Part shown: positions 24,082 to 33,280 of the stretch, piece by piece
How positions within the stretch are numbered: position 1 is the stretch's first letter
Layout: every line of letters begins with the position of its first letter
DNA from: Rhizobium sp. AC27/96
GTDB taxonomy: Bacteria > Pseudomonadota > Alphaproteobacteria > Rhizobiales > Rhizobiaceae
Length of the DNA stretch: 64,000 nucleotides
Direction of reading: 5' to 3'
Assembly (NCBI RefSeq): GCF_001692325.1
Contig: NZ_LXKN01000021.1
Coordinates: 1-64,000 of the forward strand
The notes under the pieces: model-generated
What the model was told of the DNA's origin: nothing
The model's input: only the letters and a program-made list of their open reading frames with translations
Databases searched by the model: none
Program-made: the position numbers and the translations under genes

Positions 24082-24630
24082 TCAGACAACCCGGACAGTC
24101 GTTCCCTTGCGCATCAGCGGCAGGATGCGCCGCATGTCGCTAGGGCTGACGGCGATGCATCCGGCCGTCGGCTCGTAGCCGGGCCTGATCAGGTGAAAGA
24201 AGATCGCCGAGCCGCGATGACGCCGGCGCGAACTCACATTCCAGTCGAGCACGAGGCATATGTCGTAGAGCCCGTCGCCGCGCCGCATCTCCTCATGGCT
24301 GGGTTTGAAGGGAGCCTTCACCAGCCTGTTGTAATTGGCATCGTCAGGTTGGTCGCACCACAGCATGTCCTTGCGAATACGCCGCATAGGAAGAGCGCTG
24401 TGGAGAAAGCGGACATGGTCGCCGCCCGTGAAGCCATAAAGCAGCTTCATGGAGGCAATCGGTGTCGCGCCGTCGCCCTCTCGCTTCAAGATGCTGCGTC
24501 CGGATCGGCCGATCGCGGCTGGAACGGTCAACGGTCCGACCTTGACCAGCGCGCGCGTCTTCTTACCCGGCGCAGGACGTACGACGATCGTGGAAGCGGG
24601 CCTCCTGGTCCCTGCCCTTGTCTTTTCCAT
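24082..24630 (-). CDS. L,D-transpeptidase family protein (YkuD domain)
   Basis: About 182 residues. The active-site pattern HLIRPGYEPTAGCIAVS near the C-terminus has the catalytic His and Cys of YkuD domains, which cross-link or edit peptidoglycan or attach proteins to it. There is an Arg/Lys-rich N-terminus but no Sec signal peptide, as in the L,D-transpeptidase-like family that opens with GPLTVPAAIGRSGR. I place the start at 24630, where GAGG precedes the ATG; an in-frame ATG at 24666 is an alternative. It stands alone on this strand. Confidence 0.85.
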   Translation of the reverse strand: MEKTRAGTRRPASTIVVRPAPGKKTRALVKVGPLTVPAAIGRSGRSILKREGDGATPIASMKLLYGFTGGDHVRFLHSALPMRRIRKDMLWCDQPDDANYNRLVKAPFKPSHEEMRRGDGLYDICLVLDWNVSSRRRHRGSAIFFHLIRPGYEPTAGCIAVSPSDMRRILPLMRKGTTVRVV

Positions 24631-24778
24631 TTTCCTCACATGTTTTTGCTTTGCGCGTGATTTCATTTGAAATCATAGCAGTTACAACCAAACCACCAAG
24701 CCTGAGCCGCGTCGCGACTTGCTAAAAATGCAATTTGGCGTAGGACTTAGGTGGGATTAGAACGAGGATCCGAACGGC

Positions 24779-25462
24779 ATGACCGCACGCACCATTCTCC
24801 TGGTGGATGATGACAACGACCTGCGTGAAATGTTGGTCGAGCAATTATCGCTTTATGAGGAATTCAACGTCCTGCAGGAAATGACGGCCGGAAAGGGCGT
24901 GCAGACCGCACGCACCGTGCCTGTCGATCTCCTGATCATGGATGTCGGACTGCCCGACATGGATGGCCGCGAAGCCGTAAAGCTGTTGCGCAAGAACGGC
25001 TTCAAGTCGCCAATCATCATGCTGACGGGCCACGACACGGATTCCGACACCATCCTCGGCCTCGAAGCCGGCGCCAATGATTACGTCACCAAGCCCTTCC
25101 GCTTCGCCGTATTGCTTGCCCGCATCCGCGCGCAGCTGCGCCAGCACGAGCAGAGCGAAGACGCGACCTTCACCGTCGGCCGCTATCTCTTCAAGCCGAG
25201 CCAGAAGCTGCTCACCACCGAAGACGGACAGAAGATCCGCCTTACGGAAAAGGAAGCGGCAATCATCCGCTATCTCTATCGCGCCGACCAGAAGGTCGTG
25301 ACCCGCGATATCCTTCTCGAAGAAGTCTGGGGCTATAATTCCGGCGTGACCACGCACACGCTCGAAACCCACGTCTATCGCCTTCGCCAGAAGATCGAGC
25401 GCGATCCATCCAATGCTGAAATCCTGGTGACGGAAAACGGTGGCTATAAAATCATTCCATAG
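24779..25462 (+). CDS. OmpR/PhoB-family response regulator
   Basis: A 227-residue regulator. Receiver domain: VDDDNDL acidic pocket, LIMDVGLPDMDGRE with the phospho-Asp near 54, and VTKPF with the conserved lysine. The C-terminal winged helix (from about 135) shows LTEKEAAIIRYLYRADQKVV and TLETHVYRLRQKIERDPSN. No histidine kinase is adjacent; the partner gene 10 bp downstream encodes a cyclic-nucleotide-binding domain, which suggests joint signalling. Confidence 0.92.
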   Translation: MTARTILLVDDDNDLREMLVEQLSLYEEFNVLQEMTAGKGVQTARTVPVDLLIMDVGLPDMDGREAVKLLRKNGFKSPIIMLTGHDTDSDTILGLEAGANDYVTKPFRFAVLLARIRAQLRQHEQSEDATFTVGRYLFKPSQKLLTTEDGQKIRLTEKEAAIIRYLYRADQKVVTRDILLEEVWGYNSGVTTHTLETHVYRLRQKIERDPSNAEILVTENGGYKIIP

Positions 25463-25471
25463 GCCACAGAC

Positions 25472-25927
25472 ATGGCGCTGAACGACGATATCCGGCTGCT
25501 GTCGCAATTGCCGCTGTTTCACGGCATGGGCGATGAGCCGTTGCGGCTGATCGCCTTCGGCGCCGATCGTCGTCATGTGACCGAGGGCCAGACCCTGTTT
25601 CGGGAGAAGTCACCGGCCGAATGCGCCTATGTCGTCACACGCGGCAGCTTCGAACTCAGCACCATCGATACATCAGGGCAAAAGCAGGTGGAAGCGGTGG
25701 TGCAAGCCGGAACGATGCTGTCCGAGCTGGCCATGGTGACGCTGGTGGAGCGGAAATATACAGCCGTCGCCGCCGAAGAGTCCGACGTCATCCGCATCAC
25801 ACGCGCCCTTTTTCACCGGCTGATCGAGGAATATCCCGATGCCGGCCTGTTGATCCAGAATCGCATCCGCGAAAACTTCGCAGCGCTTGCCCGGCAGACG
25901 GCGGCACTGCTTGGCCGGTTTTCCTAA
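25472..25927 (+). CDS. Single-domain cyclic-nucleotide-binding (CRP-like) protein
   Basis: A 151-residue protein holding one cNMP-binding barrel (LPLFHGMGDEPLRLIAFGA, then GTMLSELAMVTLVERKY as the phosphate-binding cassette region) and a short C-terminal helix. It has no helix-turn-helix, so it is not a CRP-type regulator by itself. The usual cassette arginine after the SELA motif is replaced by Val/Thr residues, so true cAMP binding is doubtful. It follows the response regulator by 9 bp and is probably its partner. Confidence 0.85.
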   Translation: MALNDDIRLLSQLPLFHGMGDEPLRLIAFGADRRHVTEGQTLFREKSPAECAYVVTRGSFELSTIDTSGQKQVEAVVQAGTMLSELAMVTLVERKYTAVAAEESDVIRITRALFHRLIEEYPDAGLLIQNRIRENFAALARQTAALLGRFS

Positions 25928-26023
25928 TTCTCATCGACCAGCGGCTTTTGGCTCAACTATCTTAATAATGAAAATCTGACGGATGAATCCTGTCCGATGG
26001 ACGGACTGTCGAGGCGACCAGTC

Positions 26024-26506
26024 TCAGAACAGCGGCTTTACGAGCAAGACCGTCGTCAGCCCACTATCCCAATCCTCGTCCGGATAGCGCTCAACCTCGC
26101 GATAGCCTCGGGCTGCGTAGAAGGCTTGGCTCGGATGATTGAATGTATCGGTTTCCAGCCGCGCCGTGGCAAAGCCGGCGGCGGCAATCTGCTTCTCCGC
26201 ATGGTCCATCAGGCGCCGTCCGATTCCCCGTCGGGCATGCGCTGAATGCACGTGGAGGGCGTGCACGAAGTCGTCCTCCCAATCGACGAAGCCGACGACC
26301 TCACCGGCAACCTCGGCCACCCAGAATTGAAGCCCGCGCATATCCACATAGGCGGCAGGCTTTTCTTCCTCGAGAAATGCCTGCGCAGCGGTCTCCGTGA
26401 TATTGGGCCGCCAAGTGCTGTTGAACGTGTCGTGAAGAACAGCGCGCAGGTTGGCCATATCTTCTCGTCGCGCTGCCCGAAGGATGGGGTCTCTATTTCC
26501 ACTCAT
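26024..26506 (-). CDS. GNAT-family N-acetyltransferase
   Basis: A 160-residue acetyltransferase. The acetyl-CoA loop is HSAHARRGIGRRLMDHAEKQ, preceded by GFVDWEDDFVHALHVH and followed by LETDTFNHPSQAFYAARGYR, matching motifs A and B. The substrate amine is unknown. It lies in the opposite direction to the preceding gene, so it is probably its own transcript. Confidence 0.88.
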   Translation of the reverse strand: MSGNRDPILRAARREDMANLRAVLHDTFNSTWRPNITETAAQAFLEEEKPAAYVDMRGLQFWVAEVAGEVVGFVDWEDDFVHALHVHSAHARRGIGRRLMDHAEKQIAAAGFATARLETDTFNHPSQAFYAARGYREVERYPDEDWDSGLTTVLLVKPLF

Positions 26507-26614
26507 GATAGCAGGATAGACCTACGGGCAGATCGAATCCAGCCGTTGGTGGCTTCATTTGACGGCCGCCATGCAGATCGATCAACGAGCGGAAGACACC
26601 GCTCTTTCTACCCA

Positions 26615-27418
26615 CTAGAGATCGAAATGCGCCGTGACCGGCACATGGTCGGATGGGCGATCCCAGCCGCGGGCCGCCTTCAGGATCTCGATCCGCTGCA
26701 GGTGTGGGCCGAGATCGGAGGACGACCAGATGTGATCAAGGCGGCGGCCGCGATCGGCAGCTTCCCAGTCCTTGGCGCGGTAGCTCCACCACGTATAGAG
26801 CTTCTCACTGTCAGGCACATTCAGGCGCATCAGATCGAGCCAGGAGCCGCGCTTCATCACCTCGATCAGCCCATCGGTCTCGATCGGTGTGTGGCTGACG
26901 ATCTTCAGCAGCTGCTTGTGCGACCAGACGTCGTGCTCCAGCGGCGCGATATTGAGGTCGCCGACCAGGATCGCCGAGGTATTCGGTTCGGCATTCGCGC
27001 TCAGGTGCTTCATTTCCTCGATGAAATCGAGCTTGTGGCCGAACTTCGGATTGATGCTGCGATCCGGCTCGTCGCCGCCGGCCGGAACATAGAAATTATG
27101 CACACGGATGCGGCGTCCACCACGCTCGAAGATCGCCGAAATATGCCGGCTATCGCCGACATTGCAATAATCCTGGCGGTGATCCTCGATCAGCGGAAAA
27201 CGCGAGGCGATCGCCACGCCGTGATAGCCCTTCTGGCCATGGATGATGATATGCTCATAGCCGAGCGCGCGCAGCGGCGCATACGGGAAAAGCTCGTTCG
27301 GGACCTTGGTCTCCTGCAGGCAGAGAATATCGGGCCGGCCCTGCATCAGGAACTGTTCGACGATCGGCATGCGTAGCCGCACCGAATTGATATTCCAGGT
27401 CGCAATCGAAAATCCCAT
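26615..27418 (-). CDS. xthA: Exodeoxyribonuclease III
   Basis: A 267-residue endonuclease/exonuclease/phosphatase-fold enzyme: AP endonuclease, 3'-5' exonuclease on double-stranded DNA and 3'-phosphatase for base-excision repair. Motifs: MGFSIATWNINSVRLR, ILCLQETKV (catalytic Glu), AILVGDLNIAP (Asp, Asn), and RRLDHIWSS and PSDHVPV (terminal Asp-His). I chose ATG 27418; upstream in-frame sequence runs into the RIME-like element and is not protein-like. Confidence 0.95.
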   Translation of the reverse strand: MGFSIATWNINSVRLRMPIVEQFLMQGRPDILCLQETKVPNELFPYAPLRALGYEHIIIHGQKGYHGVAIASRFPLIEDHRQDYCNVGDSRHISAIFERGGRRIRVHNFYVPAGGDEPDRSINPKFGHKLDFIEEMKHLSANAEPNTSAILVGDLNIAPLEHDVWSHKQLLKIVSHTPIETDGLIEVMKRGSWLDLMRLNVPDSEKLYTWWSYRAKDWEAADRGRRLDHIWSSSDLGPHLQRIEILKAARGWDRPSDHVPVTAHFDL

Positions 27419-27436
27419 GCCAACGCCTTTCCCATA

Positions 27437-27530
27437 AAGCAATTCCAGGAAAAGTGCGCAGCGGTTTTCCGGCCGGAATTGTGTCAAAACGGACAGCTGG
27501 AGCGGTTCAGCGATTCCGTGAAACACTCTA
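27437..27530. repeat. RIME-like element, copy B
   Basis: It shares the core CAGGAAAAGTGCGCAGCGG and TTTTCCGGCCGGAA with the copies at 7.2 kb and 42.3 kb and ends with AAACACTCTA. It lies between the xthA start and the lolA terminator, and its end is diverged, with the second palindrome weakened. Confidence 0.7.
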
Positions 27531-27561
27531 CTCAGGATAAGGCTTTAGACCGGCTGCAGCG

Positions 27562-27586
27562 GAAAGAAAAGCGCCATTCGGCGCTT
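27562..27586 (-). terminator. Intrinsic terminator after lolA
   Basis: AAGCGCC (27569-27575) and GGCGCTT (27580-27586) form a stem. Read on the minus strand it is followed by TTTTCTTT. Confidence 0.75.
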
Positions 27587-27614
27587 CCTCAGCTACCAAA
27601 GATCCAGACAGCGA

Positions 27615-28271
27615 TCAGCGGATGTAGTCGATACGGAAAACGCTGTCGTCGAAGGCGATATTGGTCTTCACATTGTTGATGATGACGTCGGTCGTCTTGC
27701 CCTGCGGATCGATAACGGTCCATTGGCGCAGATCGTAGGTCTTCGAATCGAAGATCATCGCAATCGTCGAATCGCCGAAGACGGTGCGGTTGCCAAGCGT
27801 GATCTTGGTCAAGTCCGACTGCGAATCAACACTGCGGACCATATCGGCCGAAAGGTCGATCTTGTTGGCAAGCAGAAGGCTGAGCGGCGTCTTCGACAGC
27901 TGGTACATGTTCTTCGTATTCGTCTGGTCGTTGATGACCTGGACGTTGTTGCCGTCGCAAATCACGCGCATGCGGGACGGCGGATCGTAGTTGAAGCGCA
28001 TCTTGCCGGGGCGCAGGATGAAGAACGTGCCGCTCATCTGGTCGCCGCGCGGCCCGATCTGCAGAAAGCCTCCCTTCATCGACTTGATGGACGAGAAGTG
28101 ATCGGCAATGGCCTGGGCAATATTCGGATTGACGGCGGCCGCCTGCGCCTGGGCCTGAGCAAGAGCCGAAACCGGCAGAGCGCCTGCCGCACCGGCCGCG
28201 ACCATGGCGCCGAGGAAATGCCGGCGGCTCAGGGAAAGTCGGGTCGAGGGCTGCGCATCAATCTTTGTCAT
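27615..28271 (-). CDS. lolA: Outer-membrane lipoprotein carrier protein LolA
   Basis: A 218-residue periplasmic chaperone that ferries lipoproteins from LolCDE to the outer membrane. The signal region has a twin-arginine look (LSLSRRHFLGAMVAAGAAG), which is unusual since LolA is Sec-exported in E. coli. The mature LolA fold shows MKGGFLQIGPRGDQMSGTFF, ILRPGKMRFNYDPPS and TPLSLLLANKIDL. The ATG at 28271 follows GGAGAATTCG. It is downstream of ftsK on the same strand. Confidence 0.93.
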   Translation of the reverse strand: MTKIDAQPSTRLSLSRRHFLGAMVAAGAAGALPVSALAQAQAQAAAVNPNIAQAIADHFSSIKSMKGGFLQIGPRGDQMSGTFFILRPGKMRFNYDPPSRMRVICDGNNVQVINDQTNTKNMYQLSKTPLSLLLANKIDLSADMVRSVDSQSDLTKITLGNRTVFGDSTIAMIFDSKTYDLRQWTVIDPQGKTTDVIINNVKTNIAFDDSVFRIDYIR

Positions 28272-28406
28272 CGAATTCTCCTTTATGCTTTGTCCATGGC
28301 GCGCAAAATCGGCGTCTTCATGGCGCGGCGGCCCGTGGTTCGCTGGGGTCGCTATCAAATGTCCTTGAACATAGGCGGAATATCCGGCGCGGAAAGCCGG
28401 AACGCC

Positions 28407-31079
28407 TCAACGATCCAGAATATCCGCTTCGGTGGGAACGAGAATTTCGCGCTTGCCGGCGTGGTTGGCCGGGCCGATCAGGCCCTCCTGCTCCATACGC
28501 TCGATCAGCGACGCCGCGCGGTTGTAGCCGATGCCGAGCCGGCGCTGGATGTAGGAGGTCGAAGCCTTGCCATCCCGCAGAACGATCGCGACCGCCTGAT
28601 CGTAGGGATCTTCCGAATCGGAAAGATTGGCAGTTCCTGCCGGACCGTGGCCGTCTTCATCCTCATCGTCGTCGGCGGTGATGGCGTCGAGATATTGCGG
28701 CGAGCCCTGTGTCTTCAGGTAAGCGACGATATCCTCGACTTCACCGTCGGCGACAAACGGGCCGTGGACGCGCTGGATGCGCCCGCCGCCCGCCATATAG
28801 AGCATGTCGCCCATGCCGAGCAGCTGTTCGGCACCCTGCTCGCCAAGAATGGTGCGGCTGTCGATCTTCGACGTCACCTGGAAGGAGATGCGTGTCGGGA
28901 AGTTCGCCTTGATCGTGCCGGTGATGACGTCGACGGACGGACGCTGCGTCGCCATGATGACGTGGATGCCGGCCGCACGCGCCATCTGCGCCAGGCGCTG
29001 CACCGCGCCTTCGATGTCCTTGCCGGCGACCATCATCAGGTCGGCCATTTCGTCGATGATGACGACGATATAGGGCATCGGCTTCAGATCGAATTCTTCG
29101 GTCTCGTAGATGGCTTCGCCGGTCTGGCGGTCGAAGCCGGTCTGCACCGTGCGGCTGATCGCCTCGCCCTTGGCGACGGCCTGCTCGACGCGGGAATTGA
29201 AGCCGTCGATGTTGCGCACGCCGATCTTCGACATCTTCTTGTAGCGCTCTTCCATCTCGCGGACGGTCCACTTGAGCGCAACGACGGCCTTCTTCGGATC
29301 GGTGACGACAGGTGACAGCAGATGCGGAATGCCGTCATAGACGGAGAGTTCCAGCATCTTCGGATCGATCATGATCAGGCGGCACTGTTCCGGTGTCATG
29401 CGATAGAGCAGCGACAGGATCATCGTGTTGATGGCGACGGATTTACCCGAGCCGGTGGTACCGGCCACGAGCAGATGCGGCATCTTGGCGAGGTCGGCGA
29501 TAACAGGTTCGCCGCCGATGGTCTTGCCGAGCGCCATGGCGAGCTTGGCCTTGGAGGTCTCGAAATCGCGGCTGGCGACGAGCTCGCGCAGGAAGACCGT
29601 TTCGCGCGTTGAATTCGGCAATTCGATGCCAATGGCATTGCGGCCGGGAACGACGGCGACACGGGCGGCGATCGCGCTCATCGAGCGAGCGATATCATCG
29701 GCAAGGCCGATGACGCGGGATGACTTGATGCCCGGCGCCGGCTCCAGTTCGTAGAGCGTGACCACAGGACCCGGACGGACGTGAATGATTTCGCCCTTGA
29801 CGCCGAAATCCTCAAGCACGCCTTCGAGCATGCGGGCATTCTGTTCCAGCGCATCGGCCGAAAGCGTCGCATCGCGCGCAACCGCCCTGGGCTCGGCGAG
29901 CAGATGCACGGCTGGAAGCTGGAAGCCATAGGGGCGGATGAAGGAAGTCTGCGCTTCGCGCTCGGCCCGCACGCCGGGCTTCGGGCGCGACGCTGGCGGG
30001 ATAACGCGTTGCCCCGCTGCCGCCTTCGGCGTTGCCGGACGCAGCGGCCATTCATCCTCGTCCTCGTCGTCGGCCAGAATGCCGGCCGGACGCGGCAAGT
30101 CGCGCTCATAGGACGCATCCTCGTCCTCGTCATCATCGTCACCGAGGCTGATGGAGGGAGCGGAAACGACGCGGCGCACAGCCGAGCTCTCAAGCGATGG
30201 CTCGACACGGTCGCCCCGAGCCATCGGCGCCTTGGCGCGCATGGGTTCGTTCAGCGTGCCGAATTCGTCGTCATTGAAATCATAAGGGGCATCGAAAGCA
30301 TGGTCACGGCGCTTGCGCGGCCCCATGCCGAACAGGCGGCGAAGGCGGGCCTGGGTATTGTACCAAGCATGCATGACCGCACCGAAGGCCAGGAAATTGC
30401 CCAGAAAGCCGCCGCGGTCGTCATCCTCGTCTTCATCGCCGACCCGGCGCGCACGGCTGCGGGTTTCCTCGTATTCGTCCTCACCATCCTCTTCTTCGAC
30501 AAGGCTTTCCCCAATCACACCGGCGCCAAACAGCATGAGCCAGATCGCCGGGACGGCCAGAACCGACCCGATCACGATGGCGACGATGCCGCTCGGATAG
30601 GTGCCGATGAAAAGGGCGGGAAAACGCAGCAGGATGTCACCAACGACGCCGCCGATGCCGTTCGGGATCGGCCAGGTGGGCGGTGCGGGAAAACAGGCGA
30701 TGGAGCCGGCCGCAACGACGCAGCCGCCGAGCCAAGCACCGAGACGTGACGGCACGCGATTGAGCTTGCGGTTCGCTATCATCGCAAAGGCCCAGGCGGC
30801 CACGGGCAGCATCGCGACGACGGAAGCAAGCCCGAGGGCCTGCATCATGATGTCGGCGAAGGCGGCACCGGGAAAGCCGAGCAGGTTCGTCGGGGCGTTG
30901 GCCGTGGCGTAGGAATAGCTGGGGTCCATGACATTCCAGGTCGCCAGTGCCGCGACGGCCAGCGCCAGCAGCAACAGCAGCGCGAAGCCTGTCAGACCCT
31001 TGACCTGACGCCAAACCACACTCGATAGCGATAAACGGTCGGGGCGACCGCTCAACGCCGCCGAATTGCTTCTGCCCAT
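28407..31079 (-). CDS. ftsK: DNA translocase FtsK
   Basis: An 890-residue septal DNA pump that clears chromosome termini and activates XerCD recombination. An N-terminal membrane region of about four helices (FALLLLLALAVAALATWNVM and onward, to about residue 200) is followed by an acidic, proline-rich linker. The motor domain has Walker A GTTGSGKSVAIN and Walker B VVIIDEMADLMMV, and a C-terminal gamma winged helix (ASTSYIQRRLGIGYNRAASL) reads KOPS. The start at 31079 (MGRSNSAAL) was preferred over 31112. The downstream gene is lolA. Confidence 0.97.
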   Translation of the reverse strand: MGRSNSAALSGRPDRLSLSSVVWRQVKGLTGFALLLLLALAVAALATWNVMDPSYSYATANAPTNLLGFPGAAFADIMMQALGLASVVAMLPVAAWAFAMIANRKLNRVPSRLGAWLGGCVVAAGSIACFPAPPTWPIPNGIGGVVGDILLRFPALFIGTYPSGIVAIVIGSVLAVPAIWLMLFGAGVIGESLVEEEDGEDEYEETRSRARRVGDEDEDDDRGGFLGNFLAFGAVMHAWYNTQARLRRLFGMGPRKRRDHAFDAPYDFNDDEFGTLNEPMRAKAPMARGDRVEPSLESSAVRRVVSAPSISLGDDDDEDEDASYERDLPRPAGILADDEDEDEWPLRPATPKAAAGQRVIPPASRPKPGVRAEREAQTSFIRPYGFQLPAVHLLAEPRAVARDATLSADALEQNARMLEGVLEDFGVKGEIIHVRPGPVVTLYELEPAPGIKSSRVIGLADDIARSMSAIAARVAVVPGRNAIGIELPNSTRETVFLRELVASRDFETSKAKLAMALGKTIGGEPVIADLAKMPHLLVAGTTGSGKSVAINTMILSLLYRMTPEQCRLIMIDPKMLELSVYDGIPHLLSPVVTDPKKAVVALKWTVREMEERYKKMSKIGVRNIDGFNSRVEQAVAKGEAISRTVQTGFDRQTGEAIYETEEFDLKPMPYIVVIIDEMADLMMVAGKDIEGAVQRLAQMARAAGIHVIMATQRPSVDVITGTIKANFPTRISFQVTSKIDSRTILGEQGAEQLLGMGDMLYMAGGGRIQRVHGPFVADGEVEDIVAYLKTQGSPQYLDAITADDDEDEDGHGPAGTANLSDSEDPYDQAVAIVLRDGKASTSYIQRRLGIGYNRAASLIERMEQEGLIGPANHAGKREILVPTEADILDR

Positions 31080-31242
31080 GATATCCAGCCCCGTTCCGTG
31101 TCGAAAGCGCAAGCGAATCGGTCTATGCCCACTCGCCGGCAGGTTAGCCCTACCTAATCAGAGGAGGGTTAATGGCATGTTAACCATGCAGCCAAACCGA
31201 GCGAATCAAGGGATTCGGCGGTGGATATCCAAGCCCGAAAAC

Positions 31243-31270
31243 AAAAAGGGCCCGAACCGGAGTTCGGGCC
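31243..31270 (-). terminator. Intrinsic terminator after amtB
   Basis: GGCCCGAAC (31249-31257), CGGA, GTTCGGGCC (31262-31270). On the minus strand the stem is followed by CTTTTTGTTTT. Confidence 0.85.
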
Positions 31271-31354
31271 AAAAGCGACCTATTTGCGATGAAACAGGAC
31301 GCGACGGGATGTTCAGCGATGCCGGGCTTTTTACCCCGGCATCGCAAGCCCGGA

Positions 31355-32722
31355 TCAGGAATTGTGGTAGGCAGCTTCGCCGTGCGAGGCGAGGTCGAGA
31401 CCTTCACGCTCGGCTTCAGGCGCTACGCGCAGGCCGATGATGACGTCGACCAGCTTGTAGAGGATCGCGGAGCCGATGCCGCACCACAGGATCGTGGTGA
31501 TGACTGCGGTTGCCTGGACCACGACCTGGCTTCCCATCGTCACGCCATCGGCATAGCCGACGCCGCCGAGCGACGCGCTGGCAAATACGCCGGTCGCCAG
31601 TGCGCCGAAGATACCACCGACGCAGTGTACGCCGAAGACATCTGCCGTATCGTCATAGCCGAACTTGTTCTTCACGACGGATACGAAGAAGTAGCACAGC
31701 GGCGAAACGATCAGACCAAGGACGATCGCACCCATCGGGCCGACGATACCGGCAGCCGGCGTGACGGCAACGAGGCCGGCAACCATGCCGGAAGCGCCGC
31801 CGAGCATGGAGGCCTTGCCGCGGGTGAAGGTTTCAACCAGCGACCAGGAGATGATGGCAGCGGCCGTTGCGACGAAGGTATTGACGGTGGCAAGCATCGC
31901 GCCGCCGGAAGCTTCGAGGTTCGAGCCGGCGTTGAAGCCGAACCAGCCGACCCAGAGCATCGAGGCACCGACCATGGTCAGCGTCATCGAATGCGGAGCC
32001 ATCATGTCCTTGCCGAAGCCGACGCGCTTGCCGACCATGAGGGCGCCGACGAAGCCTGCGATACCGGCATTGATGTGAACGACGGTGCCGCCTGCGAAGT
32101 CGAGAGCGCCCATCTTGAAGAGCATGCCGTTGGAATCCCAGACCATATGAGCGATCGGGAAGTAGACGAAGGTCGCCCACAGCGCGCAGAAGAGCACGGC
32201 TGCGCCGAACTTGATGCGCTCGGCAAAGGCGCCGATGATCAGTGCCGGCGTGATGGCGGCAAACGTCATCTGGAACAGCATGAAGATCAATTCAGGAATG
32301 ACGACGCCCTTGGAGAAGGTCGGAGCCGTGCTCGTGGGCGTGACGCCGGAGAGGAACATCTTGGCCGTGCCACCCCAATAAGGGCTGGTGCCGCCGCCGA
32401 AGGCAAAGGAATAGCCGTAGAGTACCCAGAGGATCATCACGACAGCGCCGATCATCGTGCACTGCATCAGAACGGAGAGCATGTTCTTCGAGCGGACGAG
32501 ACCGCCATAGAACAGCGCAAGGCCCGGCACGAGCATGAACAGCACGAGGATGGTGGAGATGAACATGAAGGCGGTATCGCCCTTGTCTGGAACGGGCGTG
32601 GCAGCGGCAGCGGCTGCAGCAGCCGGGGCTGCGTCCTGCGCAAACGCGATCGCCGGCGCGAGCAGGGCCGCAGAAAGCGCACCCACCCGTGTCAAGGTGG
32701 AGGAAAGCTTGGAAAATGACAT
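31355..32722 (-). CDS. amtB: Ammonium transporter
   Basis: A 455-residue Amt channel, trimeric in the inner membrane. A cleavable signal peptide (1-28) is followed by an Ala-rich stretch and about eleven helices. Conserved parts are ALFYGGLVRSKNMLSVLMQ, PIAHMVWD with the first pore histidine, DFAGGTVVHINAGIAG, and VFGVHCVGGIFGAL with the second. It forms an operon with glnK (27-bp gap), whose PII product blocks the pore when nitrogen is plentiful. Confidence 0.97.
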   Translation of the reverse strand: MSFSKLSSTLTRVGALSAALLAPAIAFAQDAAPAAAAAAAATPVPDKGDTAFMFISTILVLFMLVPGLALFYGGLVRSKNMLSVLMQCTMIGAVVMILWVLYGYSFAFGGGTSPYWGGTAKMFLSGVTPTSTAPTFSKGVVIPELIFMLFQMTFAAITPALIIGAFAERIKFGAAVLFCALWATFVYFPIAHMVWDSNGMLFKMGALDFAGGTVVHINAGIAGFVGALMVGKRVGFGKDMMAPHSMTLTMVGASMLWVGWFGFNAGSNLEASGGAMLATVNTFVATAAAIISWSLVETFTRGKASMLGGASGMVAGLVAVTPAAGIVGPMGAIVLGLIVSPLCYFFVSVVKNKFGYDDTADVFGVHCVGGIFGALATGVFASASLGGVGYADGVTMGSQVVVQATAVITTILWCGIGSAILYKLVDVIIGLRVAPEAEREGLDLASHGEAAYHNS

Positions 32723-32749
32723 GCAAATAACTCCCTGATCAGCCGTGTC

Positions 32750-33088
32750 TTACAGAGCTTCGGAATCGGTTTCGCCGGTACGGATGCGCACGGCATGGTC
32801 AATCGAATAGACAAAGATCTTGCCGTCGCCGATCTGGCCGGTCTTGGCGGCCGTCGCGATGGCCTCGACGGCCTTGTCGACGATTTCGGTCGCGACTGCG
32901 ACCTCGATCTTCAGCTTCGGCAGGAAGCTGACGGCGTATTCGGTGCCGCGATAGATTTCAGTATGTCCCTTCTGGCGCCCGTAGCCTTTTACCTCGGTCA
33001 CAGTCAGGCCCTGGATGCCGACAGCCGTGAGGGCCTCACGGACCTCATCGAGCTTGAACGGCTTGATAATGGCCATCACAATTTTCAT
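32750..33088 (-). CDS. glnK: Nitrogen regulatory protein PII (GlnK)
   Basis: A 112-residue PII signal protein: MKIVMAIIKPFKLDEVREAL, the T-loop KGYGRQKGHTEIYRGTEYAV with the uridylylated Tyr 51, and the nucleotide-binding GDGKIFVYSIDHAVRIRTGE. It senses 2-oxoglutarate and ATP/ADP and gates AmtB. The ATG at 33088 gives the standard length. A sigma-54 promoter lies about 90-105 bp upstream. Confidence 0.97.
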   Translation of the reverse strand: MKIVMAIIKPFKLDEVREALTAVGIQGLTVTEVKGYGRQKGHTEIYRGTEYAVSFLPKLKIEVAVATEIVDKAVEAIATAAKTGQIGDGKIFVYSIDHAVRIRTGETDSEAL

Positions 33089-33175
33089 CTGGTTTCCCAT
33101 CCTTTGTTTACCCTCGGCATGGAGCCGACTCTCCTTGCCGCCGACGAGTGTTTCAGCAGCGACCGGGTATACACA

Positions 33176-33191
33176 TTCAAGGGGCGTGCCA
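33176..33191 (-). promoter_or_regulatory. Sigma-54 promoter of glnK-amtB
   Basis: On the minus strand, TGGCACGCCCCTTGAA matches TGGCAC-N5-TTGCW with one mismatch at the -12 end. Spacing between the GG and the TTG elements is right. NtrC-dependent expression under nitrogen limitation is the known pattern for this operon. Confidence 0.75.
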
Positions 33192-33280
33192 GATTCGTGA
33201 CACATTTATAAACTATTGAAATAAAAGGGATTTATTACAGAAACCCAATAAAGCGGCAACTCTCGGCGCGGTTGTCGCCC

